64,000 nucleotides of DNA from the NCBI RefSeq assembly GCF_000153705.1, contig NZ_DS022272.1:2926798-2990797 (forward strand). The letters are read 5' to 3'. The notes below the pieces were generated by a model that did not search any database, was not told the DNA's origin, and saw only the letters and a list, made by a program, of their open reading frames with translations. This stretch comes from Fulvimarina pelagi HTCC2506 (GTDB lineage: Bacteria; Pseudomonadota; Alphaproteobacteria; Rhizobiales; Rhizobiaceae). This document shows, one piece after another, positions 20,508 through 31,260 of the stretch (position 1 is its first letter; the number at the start of each line of letters is the position of its first letter). The translations under genes were made by a program, and so were the position numbers.

Positions 20508-20804
20508 ATGGCAGATGCGAACTTCCGTCCGCTTCATGACCGCGTGCTCGTCCGCCGCGTCGAGTCCGAAGCGAAGACCGCAGGCGGGATCATCATCCCG
20601 GACACCGCGAAGGAAAAGCCGCAGGAAGGCGAGATCGTCGCCGTCGGCTCCGGCGCGCGCGACGATAGCGGCAAGGTCGTGCCCCTCGACGTCAAGCAGG
20701 GCGACCGCGTCCTCTTCGGCAAGTGGTCGGGCACCGAGGTCAAGCTGAACGGCGAAGACCTGCTCATCATGAAAGAGTCCGACATCATGGGCATCGTCGG
20801 CTGA
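20508..20804 (+). CDS. groES: co-chaperonin GroES
   Basis: 98 residues from the ATG at 20508 ([15 protein letters not shown]); an upstream in-frame ATG would add 27 unrelated residues and overlap the CIRCE element. The mobile loop (about 17-34, TAGGIIIPD) and the roof loop are present. It caps GroEL during ATP-driven protein folding. It is first in the groES-groEL operon, with 84 bases to groEL. Confidence 0.97.
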   Translation: MADANFRPLHDRVLVRRVESEAKTAGGIIIPDTAKEKPQEGEIVAVGSGARDDSGKVVPLDVKQGDRVLFGKWSGTEVKLNGEDLLIMKESDIMGIVG

Positions 20805-20876
20805 CCGCCGGCGCGTTTCAGCCTTTCGAACTCTTCCCATTCACTCGATCAAGCGTGGCCGCAGGCGGCACGCTGA

Positions 20877-22541
<1,665 letters not shown>

Positions 22542-22580
22542 GTCCGACACTCAGGCGCAAGAAGCACCTGAATTCTGTGG

Positions 22581-22607
22581 GGGCGGTCCTTCGGGGCCGC
22601 CCTTTCT
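22581..22607 (+). terminator. rho-independent terminator of groESL
   Basis: A nine-pair stem GGGCGGTCC / GGGCCGCCC with one G-U pair, closed by a TTCG tetraloop (22590-22593) and followed by TTTCT. It lies 39 bases after the groEL stop. Confidence 0.88.
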
Positions 22608-22732
22608 CATGTGGCGGACGGGAAGCAACCCCTATTCGGGGGCATTCGCCCCACCGTCACATCAGCCAGCAGACGACCTGACCCGCCGCTCTTGCGGCTT
22701 GACGCCTCGACTTCGCGAGATCAAATGGCCGC

Positions 22733-23149
22733 ATGATTTCCCAACGCGCCCGCTATGCGATCCGTGCGGTGTTCAATGTCGCCGACCGTTCCACACCGGT
22801 CTCGGCTGCAGTGATCGCCGAGGAGGAAGCGATCCCGAAGAAGTTCCTCGAGGCGATTCTCGCGGATCTCAAGCAAGCCGGGTTCTTGGCGAGTTCGCGT
22901 GGGAAGAACGGCGGATATCTCCTCGCCCTCCCCCCCGCAGAAATCAGTTTCGCCGACATCCTGCGGGTGATCGACGGTCCGCTCGCTCTTGCGCCATGCG
23001 CGAGCCGCACCGCCTATCGCCGATGCGCCGACTGCAAGGACGTGGAAACCTGCGAGACGCGAAAGGCACTTCTTCGGGTCCGCGACGCGACGGCCGAAAT
23101 TCTCGAAAACCGGCGCTTCGACGAGACTGGGCGAACAGAACGTCCATAA
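22733..23149 (+). CDS. Rrf2-family transcriptional regulator
   Basis: 138 residues with an N-terminal winged helix typical of Rrf2 proteins (MISQRARYAIRAVFNVA, then IPKKFLEAILADLKQAGF and SSRGKNGGY). Four cysteines lie in the C-terminal half, spaced C-x8-C-x2-C-x5-C (about residues 90-109). They could hold an Fe-S cluster or sense thiols, although the spacing differs from the classical IscR/NsrR pattern. The neighbouring TauE/SafE exporter, 132 bases downstream, suggests a role in sulfur or sulfite metabolism. This is inference. Confidence 0.85.
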   Translation: MISQRARYAIRAVFNVADRSTPVSAAVIAEEEAIPKKFLEAILADLKQAGFLASSRGKNGGYLLALPPAEISFADILRVIDGPLALAPCASRTAYRRCADCKDVETCETRKALLRVRDATAEILENRRFDETGRTERP

Positions 23150-23228
23150 CGAGATTATTTCCAAAACCGGCGACATTCGCGGCTGAAAATGGAAAATCCG
23201 ACTAAAACCGAAAGCGATTTTGGTTCGT

Positions 23229-23255
23229 AAATACCTACTGGATTAGTATGTTATT
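23229..23255 (+). promoter_or_regulatory. candidate Rrf2-type operator before the TauE gene
   Basis: The AT-rich stretch around 23229-23255 has an imperfect palindrome centred on TACT-GGATT-AGTA with partly symmetrical A/T flanks (AAATACC left, TGTTATT right). It stands out in a GC-rich region and lies about 30 bases before the TauE start. It resembles operators of sulfur- or iron-responsive Rrf2 regulators. Binding by the adjacent Rrf2 protein is inferred. Confidence 0.45.
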
Positions 23256-23281
23256 ACGATAGGATCGCTCCATCGCGGCGG

Positions 23282-24064
23282 ATGGAGTTTTATGTGACCG
23301 AGTTTCTCCTTTTCCTCCTTGTCGGCGGACTTGCCCAGCTTGTCGACGGTGCGCTTGGGATGGCCTACGGAGTCGTCTCTTCGACGGTCCTGATCTCTTT
23401 CGGAGTCGCGCCGGCTACGGCCTCGGCCTCGGTCCACACAGCTGAGCTTTTCACCACGGCCGCCTCCGGAACGGCTCACGCCCTCAACCGCAATATCGAC
23501 TGGAAGCTGTTCTGGCGGCTGGTCCCGTTCGGCGTCCTCGGTGGCGTGGTCGGAACCTATGTGCTGACCAGCTTTTCAGGTTCGGTCGCAAAGCCCTATG
23601 TCGCGACATATCTCGCGATCATCGGCGTTTATCTCGTTGTCCGCTCCTTTCGAAAGATTCCCTCCAAACCCGTTCCGGGTCGCGTCGTGCCACCGCTCGC
23701 GCTGACCGGCGGATTTCTCGACAGCGTCGGTGGCGGCGGTTGGGGTCCAGTTGTCGCGACCGGCCTCCTTGGTGCGGGCGGCGCGCCGCGCTACGTGATC
23801 GGCACTGTGAATACGGCGGAGTTCGTCGTCACCCTCGCGGTTTCGCTGAGCTTCCTCTTCGCGCTTCTGACCGGCCATTGGGAAGAAGCAGGCGACCTTG
23901 CTTCACATGGTCTTGCGATCCTCGGCCTCATCGTCGGCGGCATTATTGCGGCGCCCTTCGCCGGTTTCGTCGTCCGACGGCTCGCCGAACGGATCCTGTT
24001 GCGGCTCGTCGGCGGTCTCATCACCATTCTGGGCGTGATCCAGGCTGTTCAGCTACTTGGTTGA
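23282..24064 (+). CDS. TauE/SafE-family sulfite or organosulfonate exporter
   Basis: 260 residues with about seven to eight transmembrane segments and the paired repeats of the family: GGLAQLVDGALGMAYG near the N-terminus and a second GGFLDSVGGGGWGP near residue 145. Members export sulfite, sulfoacetate or related anions across the inner membrane. The gene follows an Rrf2-type regulator and a candidate operator, so sulfur-responsive expression is likely. It begins at the ATG at 23282 after GGCGGATGGAG. Confidence 0.85.
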   Translation: MEFYVTEFLLFLLVGGLAQLVDGALGMAYGVVSSTVLISFGVAPATASASVHTAELFTTAASGTAHALNRNIDWKLFWRLVPFGVLGGVVGTYVLTSFSGSVAKPYVATYLAIIGVYLVVRSFRKIPSKPVPGRVVPPLALTGGFLDSVGGGGWGPVVATGLLGAGGAPRYVIGTVNTAEFVVTLAVSLSFLFALLTGHWEEAGDLASHGLAILGLIVGGIIAAPFAGFVVRRLAERILLRLVGGLITILGVIQAVQLLG

Positions 24065-24083
24065 GGTCTTTACAAGCGTGCCT

Positions 24084-24108
24084 GATCGGAGGTTTCAACT
24101 CTCCGATC
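24084..24108 (+). terminator. hairpin downstream of the TauE gene
   Basis: A perfect eight-pair stem GATCGGAG / CTCCGATC with a 9-base loop starts 20 bases after the TauE stop. No T-run follows, so it may be a transcript-stabilising or factor-assisted end rather than a full intrinsic terminator. Confidence 0.45.
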
Positions 24109-24183
24109 CCGCTACCTAAAATTGATCCCGCCTCACCGCGCCGTTCGCCACTCAGATCACCGAAACTGCACTGGCAGCAAGCG

Positions 24184-24199
24184 TTAACCCTTTGTTAAC
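24184..24199 (+). promoter_or_regulatory. CtrA box upstream of the fliF operon
   Basis: TTAA-CCCTTTG-TTAAC matches the CtrA consensus TTAA-N7-TTAA(C) exactly and lies 78 bases before fliF. CtrA is the alphaproteobacterial cell-cycle response regulator that activates early flagellar genes, fliF included in Caulobacter. Confidence 0.7.
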
Positions 24200-24276
24200 C
24201 GGGGTTTCGCGCAAGCTTCCCGACGCATGGTCCGCCCGAGGTAACCAATTCTTAAGCGTCAATGCGGGGGTGCGTC

Positions 24277-25932
24277 ATGGCCGGTCTTCTGGGCGGACAG
24301 GCACAACAGATCGTCTCCAACCTCTCACAGCTCGGTCCGAAGAAGTTGGGCGCGCTCGGCATCGTCGGACTTCTGGTCGTCGTGCTCGTGGGCCTCGGCA
24401 GCTATTTCCTCTCGCGGGCCGACATGGAGACCCTCTATTCCGGGCTCGACCGGCAGGACGTCACCCGCATAGGCGCCGCCCTCACCGAGGCCGGCATCCC
24501 GTTCGACGTCACTGCCGAAGGCGATGCCGTGCAGACGCCGTTCTCGCAGACCGGCGAGGCGCGTATGCTGCTTGCCGAAAAAGGCCTGCCGCGTTCGGAA
24601 AATGCCGGCTACGAACTCTTCGACAATATCGGCTCGATCGGCCTCACCTCATTCATGCAGGAGGTGACGCGCGTCCGCGCCCTGGAAGGCGAGATCGCCC
24701 GCACGATCCAGACCCTTGCAAACATTCGGGCCGCACGGGTTCATGTCGTGCTCGCCGACGAGGGCTCGTTCCGCCGGGAGCGACGCAAGCCTTCGGCGAG
24801 CGTCGTCATTCGCACCGACGGTTCGGAGGATTTCGGATCCGCTTCCGCAATCCGCTCGCTCGTCGCTGCTGCCATCCCCGGCATGACCCCACAAGAGGTC
24901 ACGGTCCTCAATTCCGACGGCACGCTTCTGGCGTCCGGCGAGGAAGGCGTCTCCTCCGCGCCCAGCAAGCTCTTCGGCATCGAGAAGATCATGTCCGGCA
25001 GCGTCGAGGAATCGATCCGCCGCACGCTGGCGCCCTATCTCGGCGTTGGCAACTTCCAGACCTCGGTGACTGCGAGCCTCAACACCGATCGCCAGCAGAT
25101 CTCGGAGCGCATCTTCGATCCTGAAAGCCGTGTCGAGCGCTCTGTGCGTTCCATGAAGGAGATGGATCAGAGCCAGAACACCACCCAGAATGAAGCGGTG
25201 GGCATCGAACAGGACATCCAGGCGGCCGACGAGGTGGAGGGCGCGCCCGGCGGCGAGAGCTCGTCGGACGAGAAAGAGCGCCGCGAAGAGCTGACGAATT
25301 ACGAAATCAACGAAAAGACCATCCAGACAACATCTGAAGGTTACGAAGTTGAGAAGCTCTCGATCGCGGTCGTGATCAACCGACAGCGCCTTGCCGCTGC
25401 GATCGGAGAGAATGCGACCGACACCGACATCGACGCACGGATCGCCGAAATCGAATCCCTCGTCGCGTCGGCATCGGGCTATTCCGAGGCGCGCGGCGAT
25501 CAGTTGAAGGTGACGGCCGTCGATTTCGTCGACGCCGCGGGCAGCCTCGAACCTATCCCGGGGCCGGGCTTCAGCGAGATGTTCATGCGCCAGTCGGGCA
25601 CGCTCATCAACGCCTTGACGATCCTCGTGGTGGCGGTCCTCGTCATCTGGTTCGGTCTCAAGCCGGCGATCCGCGCCCTTGCCGCACCGGAACCTGCAGA
25701 AAGCGAAGCCGACAACGACAATTCGATCGAAACCTTGCAGCGCGTCGGCGAAGGCATGGAGTCAGGTTCGGTGGGTAGCCTCGCACCAGCGAACGGCACG
25801 CAAGGCTTCGTCGAGGATCTGTCGGGGGCGGCTCGCTCGCCTCAGGCACGTCTGGAAGCGCTTGTGGACATCGACGAAAACCAGGCTGCCAATGTTCTCA
25901 AGCAATGGCTCAAGCAGAAAGAGGCCGCATAA
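24277..25932 (+). CDS. fliF: flagellar M-ring protein FliF
   Basis: 551 residues from the ATG at 24277 (MAGLLGGQ), preceded by GGGGGTG; another ATG lies 15 bases earlier. One transmembrane helix at each end (about 23-44 and 440-462) flanks a large periplasmic part with the YscJ/FliF domain (TLYSGLDRQDVTRIGAAL, ARVHVVLADEGSFRRERRKPSASV). The cytoplasmic C-terminal tail ends in ANVLKQWLKQKEAA, the FliG-binding region. It forms the MS ring on which the motor is built. It is first in the flagellar operon and sits behind a CtrA box. Confidence 0.95.
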   Translation: MAGLLGGQAQQIVSNLSQLGPKKLGALGIVGLLVVVLVGLGSYFLSRADMETLYSGLDRQDVTRIGAALTEAGIPFDVTAEGDAVQTPFSQTGEARMLLAEKGLPRSENAGYELFDNIGSIGLTSFMQEVTRVRALEGEIARTIQTLANIRAARVHVVLADEGSFRRERRKPSASVVIRTDGSEDFGSASAIRSLVAAAIPGMTPQEVTVLNSDGTLLASGEEGVSSAPSKLFGIEKIMSGSVEESIRRTLAPYLGVGNFQTSVTASLNTDRQQISERIFDPESRVERSVRSMKEMDQSQNTTQNEAVGIEQDIQAADEVEGAPGGESSSDEKERREELTNYEINEKTIQTTSEGYEVEKLSIAVVINRQRLAAAIGENATDTDIDARIAEIESLVASASGYSEARGDQLKVTAVDFVDAAGSLEPIPGPGFSEMFMRQSGTLINALTILVVAVLVIWFGLKPAIRALAAPEPAESEADNDNSIETLQRVGEGMESGSVGSLAPANGTQGFVEDLSGAARSPQARLEALVDIDENQAANVLKQWLKQKEAA

Positions 25933-25935
25933 ATC

Positions 25936-26787
25936 ATGATCCCTCTCGCACAATATCTCAATGAGCGCGACGGCGATGGCGGCTTCCAGAGCTTCGCCCC
26001 GAAGCGGCAGACGCGAGGCGGCAAGCGGCCCGGCGATTTCAGCGCAGTCGGCAATGACCGGGCGGTTCAACAGACGAGGCCCGAGACCTTCGAGGGGTTC
26101 GCTGGCAGCGAGGATGGAGTCGATACGGCCGAGCTGTTCAAGGAAATGGAAAGCGAGCTTCGTAGTCGGGCAGCGCCGCAGCAACCGACGAAGGACGCGC
26201 GCGCGCTGCAGGACGATCTGAGAAGCAAAGCAAGCCGGCTCAACGCATCGAAGGCTCTCGAAGCTGCGCGCAAGGCTGCCTACGATGAAGGCCGCTCCGA
26301 AGCGCTCGCGGAGGCCGAGGCCGACCGTGAGGCAGCGATCGAGGCCGCCGTCGAAGAGGAGCGCACTGCCGCCGAAGAGCGGCAGAAATCGGCGATCGAA
26401 GCAGCCCGTGCCGAATGGGCGGAGGCCGAGGGCGAACGCCTCGCCGCCGCACTCGCCGATCAAACGGCACGCTTGAGCGAAGCGATGCGCAAGACGCTTT
26501 CAAGCATTCTGAAACCGCTCGCAATCAACACGCGTCAGCGGCAGAGCATCGACGAACTCGTCCAGTCGATCGGCATGTTGTCTTTCGACGGGAAGGCGAT
26601 CTCAGTGAAGGCAAGCGGGCCCGCCGATCTTCTGGATCGACTTGAGACCGCTCTTGGTGATCGCGCCGCGCATGTCACCTTCCATCCGTCCGACGATAGA
26701 TCCGAGGTCAAGATCGAAATCGGCCAGACCGTCCTGCAGTCGCGCCTCGGCGAATGGCGCTCGGCGTTGGAGACGGCGCTGTCATGA
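25936..26787 (+). CDS. FliH-like flagellar assembly protein
   Basis: 283 residues. A polar N-terminus is followed by a long Ala/Glu-rich coiled coil (about 95-180) and a compact C-terminal domain with ISVKASGPADLLDRLE and EVKIEIGQTVLQSRLGEW. This layout matches FliH, the regulator of the FliI export ATPase, although similarity at the sequence level is weak. It starts 3 bases after the fliF stop and overlaps motB by 4, so it is part of the fliF-motB-motC-motD transcript. The FliH call rests on architecture and context. Confidence 0.7.
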   Translation: MIPLAQYLNERDGDGGFQSFAPKRQTRGGKRPGDFSAVGNDRAVQQTRPETFEGFAGSEDGVDTAELFKEMESELRSRAAPQQPTKDARALQDDLRSKASRLNASKALEAARKAAYDEGRSEALAEAEADREAAIEAAVEEERTAAEERQKSAIEAARAEWAEAEGERLAAALADQTARLSEAMRKTLSSILKPLAINTRQRQSIDELVQSIGMLSFDGKAISVKASGPADLLDRLETALGDRAAHVTFHPSDDRSEVKIEIGQTVLQSRLGEWRSALETALS

Positions 26788-27977
26788 GCGAAGCAGGCCA
26801 CCGCGACCACCAAGAAATCATCGTCGTGCGCCGCCGCGGCGGTGGGCACGACGAGCATCACGGCGGTGTATGGAAGATCGCGTTTGCCGATTTCATGACG
26901 GCGATGATGGCGTTTTTCCTCGTGATGTGGCTGACGAATTCCACCGACGAGGCGACCCGAACCCAGGTCGCGCAATATTTCAATCCGATCCAGCTTACAG
27001 ATTCAACGCCGGCCTCGAAGGGACTTAAGGAGCGTCAGGCTCAGTCGGAGGTGGAAGACGAAAATCAGGGTCTCGTCGAAGAGGAGATCGTCGGCAAGTC
27101 CGGCGGCCAGCCGCTTGCGGGCGACGAGACCGGCGGTGAGGAACAGGCACTGTTCCGCGACCCTTATGCCGTCCTAGCCGAAATCGCGGCCAATTCCGTC
27201 TCGACCGGTTCGGGCGATAACGAGGGTGAGCCGGACGGGACCGGCCTCACCGGCCTTAACGGCGGCGATGCTTATCGCGACCCGTTCGATCCCCAGTCAT
27301 GGCAGCTCTCGCCGAACATGCGCGAGAGCGGCGGCGAACTCGACGATCTGCCTCCCGCAGAATTCAAGACTGCCGTCCTGCCGCCGGAAGGCACCGAGGC
27401 GAGCGAAACCGAGTCCAGTGCCGAAGAAACTGGCGAGACGACCGTTGCCGCGAAGGCCGCGACGGGCGCCGAGACAGATCTGGAAACGGAAGCTGAGACT
27501 GCCGAGGCCGCGGCGACGAGCCGGACAGCCGATCTCAAGAGCGATATCGAGGCCGAACTTGCCGATATGGGTGAAGGCGTGCCCTCCCAGGTCGAAGTCT
27601 CTGAAGGGGAAGGCGGTCTGATGATCTCGCTCGCCGACGACTTCGACTCGGGCATGTTTTCGGTGGGTTCGGCCAAGCCGAACGGCGCGGCCGTCCAGAT
27701 GATGGAGAAGATCGCCAATGTTCTGAAAACTCGGAACGGCAGGATCATCATCCGAGGCCACACCGACGCGCGGCCGTTCACCAGCGAGAATTACGACAAC
27801 TGGCGGCTTTCGACCGCGCGCGCCCATATGGCCTATTACATGCTTACCCGGGGCGGCCTCGGCGCCGAAAGGGTAGAGTCGATCGAAGGCTTTGCCGATC
27901 GCCAGCCGAAGGATGCGGAAAACCCCGAAGCCGACATCAACCGTCGCATCGAAATTCTTCTCGTCGAGGATGCCTGA
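26784..27977 (+). CDS. motB: flagellar motor stator protein MotB
   Basis: 397 residues from the ATG at 26784, which overlaps the preceding stop as ATGA. A single transmembrane helix carries the proton-binding Asp (VWKIAFADFMTAMMAFFLVMWL, about 30-51). A long acidic linker of about 180 residues is followed by the OmpA-type peptidoglycan-binding domain (IIIRGHTDARPF ... NRRIEILL). MotB anchors the stator to the cell wall and forms the ion channel with MotA. MotA is not in the window; in rhizobia it lies elsewhere in the fla cluster. Confidence 0.95.
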   Translation: MSEAGHRDHQEIIVVRRRGGGHDEHHGGVWKIAFADFMTAMMAFFLVMWLTNSTDEATRTQVAQYFNPIQLTDSTPASKGLKERQAQSEVEDENQGLVEEEIVGKSGGQPLAGDETGGEEQALFRDPYAVLAEIAANSVSTGSGDNEGEPDGTGLTGLNGGDAYRDPFDPQSWQLSPNMRESGGELDDLPPAEFKTAVLPPEGTEASETESSAEETGETTVAAKAATGAETDLETEAETAEAAATSRTADLKSDIEAELADMGEGVPSQVEVSEGEGGLMISLADDFDSGMFSVGSAKPNGAAVQMMEKIANVLKTRNGRIIIRGHTDARPFTSENYDNWRLSTARAHMAYYMLTRGGLGAERVESIEGFADRQPKDAENPEADINRRIEILLVEDA

Positions 27978-29346
27978 CGTGGTGCATGCAGGTGTCCGCT
28001 TGCTCCTTGTCAGCAGTTGCCTCGCGCTAGCCGGGGCCGGGGCGGCGCTGTCAGCTGAAGCAGCCCGTCAAAACGTTTCGGACGAGGTTCGCGCTGCTGC
28101 GGAAGCCGCTCGCGGCGAAGAGAGCCAGACGGACGCAATCGGTGAGGGGCATCCTGGCGAAGCCGCCCATCCGGCAGCCGGCCATGAAGAAAATGCAGGC
28201 GACGAAAGCGATCACGCAGGCGATCCGCCAGAAGAAGAGCATGCGGGCGCGATCTGGCAGACTGAACGCGAGCCGATGCCCTTCGAGGTCATCCGGTCCC
28301 TGCAATATCTCCAGGATCAAGCCGCCCGCGGCAACAAGGCCGCATTGCAGGTTCAGCGCCGATTGCTGCGTCGCTTTGGCCCTTCGCTCTCTGCGCGGTC
28401 CTCGGACGTGTGGACCGATAAGCGCAATGTCCGCGCGGTGGTCCTCTTTGTCCTGTCCGGCGGTCCTTCCGCGCCGCTTTCGGAGCTTTATCGCGCAGGC
28501 GTTTTCGAAGAAAAGCACCGGCCGCTGATCGAAGGCGTGCTGGCCTATGCGGACAACCGCATGGACGAGGCGGAAGCCAAGCTCTCGACGATCGATCTTT
28601 CTCGCGAGGAGACGATCTTTGCCGCGCAGGTCCGCCTCGCGCTCGCCCAGCTCCGCGAGGCCGAGGATCCCGCCGGCTCGCTGATGCTCCTGGAACAGGT
28701 GATGCTGGCCGCCCCCGGCACATTGCTTGACGAAGCGGCACTTCGGCTTGGGGTGCTCCTTGCCGAAAATGCCGGCGAGACCGAGAAGGCGGACCGGTAC
28801 GCCCGGCAATATTTCGACCGCTATGCGGCATCGGTCTATGCCGGCAACTTCCGCACGCGCTTCTCCGCCGTCTATTCCGACAGGCCGAAGGGCAGCGAGG
28901 AAGCAACGCTCGATACCCTCGCGGGCACATTGCGTCTTCTCCCCGACGATCAGAAGCTCGCGATGTATCTTTCCGTCGCCCGGCGCGCCCTGGTGGGCGG
29001 CAATCTGGAACTTGCGGCCGAGGCCTCACGGGAAGCGCTGACCATCGAAGCGGCCGATCCCGCCGACCGTCAGCGCGCGCTCCTCTACGAGGTCGCCTCG
29101 ACTCTTTCGGCACTCGATGAAGGCGAGATCCTCGCGACGCTCGGCGCCATAGAGGACGAGCAGCTTCACCCCTCCGACCTCGCGCTGAAGGAAGCCGCGC
29201 TCGATGTCGTCGACGCGATCCGCGAACCGGCGGAGATTTCAGCCTCGGCTGGCAATACCGATCCCGCACTCGACAACCAGACGCTGAAACGCGCCGCCTC
29301 CCTTATCGATGCCGTCGAAAGAGATCTGGAGAACTTCGCCCCATGA
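27970..29346 (+). CDS. motC: chemotaxis/motor protein MotC (periplasmic)
   Basis: About 458 residues from the ATG at 27970, which lies inside the end of motB behind TCGAGG. A signal peptide (MPDVVHAGVRLLLVSSCLALAGAGAALSAEA) exports it. The mature protein is an alpha-helical, repeat-like chain typical of rhizobial MotC, a periplasmic partner that stabilises MotB in motors with variable rotation speed. An acidic, His-rich patch is visible at about 60-90. It overlaps motB by 8 bases and fliK by 4. Confidence 0.88.
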   Translation: MPDVVHAGVRLLLVSSCLALAGAGAALSAEAARQNVSDEVRAAAEAARGEESQTDAIGEGHPGEAAHPAAGHEENAGDESDHAGDPPEEEHAGAIWQTEREPMPFEVIRSLQYLQDQAARGNKAALQVQRRLLRRFGPSLSARSSDVWTDKRNVRAVVLFVLSGGPSAPLSELYRAGVFEEKHRPLIEGVLAYADNRMDEAEAKLSTIDLSREETIFAAQVRLALAQLREAEDPAGSLMLLEQVMLAAPGTLLDEAALRLGVLLAENAGETEKADRYARQYFDRYAASVYAGNFRTRFSAVYSDRPKGSEEATLDTLAGTLRLLPDDQKLAMYLSVARRALVGGNLELAAEASREALTIEAADPADRQRALLYEVASTLSALDEGEILATLGAIEDEQLHPSDLALKEAALDVVDAIREPAEISASAGNTDPALDNQTLKRAASLIDAVERDLENFAP

Positions 29347-31244
29347 GCGCGCTCATTTCTTCTTCGCTGCTCGAAAGCACCAGCCTCACCAAGCGCGCGG
29401 GGACAACACCACGCGGCAAAGAGGAACAGACCGGTTTCGACCTTCTCCTGAAGGGCGGGCCGGGCCGCAAGCCGGGTGGGTCGAGCGAAGGTGAAGACCG
29501 TTCGGCGCGCGCCATCGCGGCAAGCGACGTCTCTGGCACGGCGGAAGACGCCAGCCCCGAAACAGTTGAGCCGCAACGTGGGAAGAGTGCGAGCCCTCTC
29601 GGTCGCCTCAGCTTCGAGCGCACGCTTCTCACGGCTCGCAACGATCAGGAACAAGCCACCGCGAACGAAACGAAAGACGCAATGTCCGCAGACTTCGAGA
29701 TCACCGGCAAAAAGAAGAGCAACGCGCCGGTAGCTAAGGAAAAGACGGCCGGTAGGCGCGACGGCGGCGAGGAACAGCTTGGTGGCGGCTTTGACGCAGA
29801 GCTCGGCGCGGAGGGCAAGCCTGCCGAGGCGATCCAGCCGGGACGGGATACTCCCACGGTGTTGCCGCCGCAGACTTCATCGCGAGCCGAAAGCGTTCTC
29901 TCCGACCAGACTGCCGGATGGACGGCGAACGGCGAAGCAGAATTTCGCGGCAAACCGAGTTTCGAGCAGCTCCTGAACGGCTACGGAAGCAGGCTCGGGT
30001 CCGTCACAGCGGACATGAGATCGTTCCGTCTTCAGTCGCAAACGGCTCCGGGTGCGGCCGTTCCCGCATCCGAGGGCAAGGTCACCGCGAACAGCCCGCA
30101 GCTCTTCCCGACGTCCGACATGGCGGACGTTTCGATTACTCCGCATCGTATTGCTGCGTCCGTTGAGCCCGCAAAAGGCATCTCGGCCCGCGCAGACCTC
30201 GTCTCGATGCGGACCGATTTCCAGCCGGCCGGCATGGATGCCAACGGCGCGAAAGCGGCAGTCGGCGCCAATCCGCTGGCGGCCCAGAGGCTCGAAACCG
30301 CAGTCCGGACCGGCGCGGCCTCCGCTGATCTCCACGCCAACCCGACCGGCTTCGAGGCGACGGGCAACGCGAAGACGGGCGAGGCAAAAGCGGCCGATTC
30401 CAATTCGTCCTTGCCGGCATCCCGCCCCACGATGCCGGGGGCGGCAGCCGAAACTATTCCTGCTGACACCGGTCGCGACATGAAATCCGGCGCGGCTGCG
30501 GACAAATCGATCGCTGCAACCAATGAGCCGCCACTGCGCGAGCGCGGTGCCGAAACGGTGCGGCATCCCGCTGCGTCCGACAGGATTCCCATCGATAAAA
30601 CCGCAAGAGCCGAAGTGAGCGGTGTGAAAGTCGAGAAGACGATCGACGCGAATGCCGATTTCGGCCGGCAGGTGGGCTCGATCATCGCCGAGAACCTGCC
30701 CCAGACCGGCAACCGCCAAGGCCCGGCACCGCAGACCGCAAGCGTCCCCCAAGCCGCCTATGAAGGCTCGTCCGAACGTGTGCGCTACCAAGCCGGCGGC
30801 GCTGCCATGAAGACGCTTCAGATCCAGCTCCAGCCAGCCCATTTTGGCACGCTCGACGTTCTAATGAAGGTCGTGAACGGCCAGATGACGCTCGATCTTT
30901 CGGTCAGTGAACCCGAGACGCTGATGCGGCTTCAGGACGACCGCGAAGGCCTGAAAGCGGCCATGGCCTCGGCCGGCTTCGACCTCGACGAGGCCCAGGT
31001 GACGATCACGCTGAGGGACAGCGGCGCTCAGCCGACACGAACAGCGGGATCGGGCTTCGACCCGTCGTCACAGGGCCGAACGGACGGCAATGCCGCGAAC
31101 GGCGATACGGGTCAGTCGCGCGGCCAGGACAGCGAGCGCGGCAATCGTTCGAACGGTCGTCAGTCATCGCAGGAGCATGCGGGTCCCAATCAAGGCCACG
31201 GGCTGGAGCGCGGTCGCCGGAGCGGTTCCGACCTCTATCTCTGA
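29343..31244 (+). CDS. fliK: flagellar hook-length control protein (FliK / MotD)
   Basis: 633 residues, mostly polar, low-complexity Ala/Gly/Ser/Thr-rich sequence. The conserved FliK C-terminal domain lies at about 490-565 (KTLQIQLQPAHFGTLDV, then LMRLQDDREGLKAAMASAGFDLDEAQVTI), followed by a Gly/Arg/Gln-rich tail. The protein measures the hook and switches export specificity. In rhizobia it was first named MotD. It overlaps the motC stop by 4 bases and ends the flagellar run, 16 bases before the convergent dCTP deaminase gene. Confidence 0.9.
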   Translation: MSALISSSLLESTSLTKRAGTTPRGKEEQTGFDLLLKGGPGRKPGGSSEGEDRSARAIAASDVSGTAEDASPETVEPQRGKSASPLGRLSFERTLLTARNDQEQATANETKDAMSADFEITGKKKSNAPVAKEKTAGRRDGGEEQLGGGFDAELGAEGKPAEAIQPGRDTPTVLPPQTSSRAESVLSDQTAGWTANGEAEFRGKPSFEQLLNGYGSRLGSVTADMRSFRLQSQTAPGAAVPASEGKVTANSPQLFPTSDMADVSITPHRIAASVEPAKGISARADLVSMRTDFQPAGMDANGAKAAVGANPLAAQRLETAVRTGAASADLHANPTGFEATGNAKTGEAKAADSNSSLPASRPTMPGAAAETIPADTGRDMKSGAAADKSIAATNEPPLRERGAETVRHPAASDRIPIDKTARAEVSGVKVEKTIDANADFGRQVGSIIAENLPQTGNRQGPAPQTASVPQAAYEGSSERVRYQAGGAAMKTLQIQLQPAHFGTLDVLMKVVNGQMTLDLSVSEPETLMRLQDDREGLKAAMASAGFDLDEAQVTITLRDSGAQPTRTAGSGFDPSSQGRTDGNAANGDTGQSRGQDSERGNRSNGRQSSQEHAGPNQGHGLERGRRSGSDLYL

Positions 31245-31260
31245 CGGTTCGCCATTGCCC

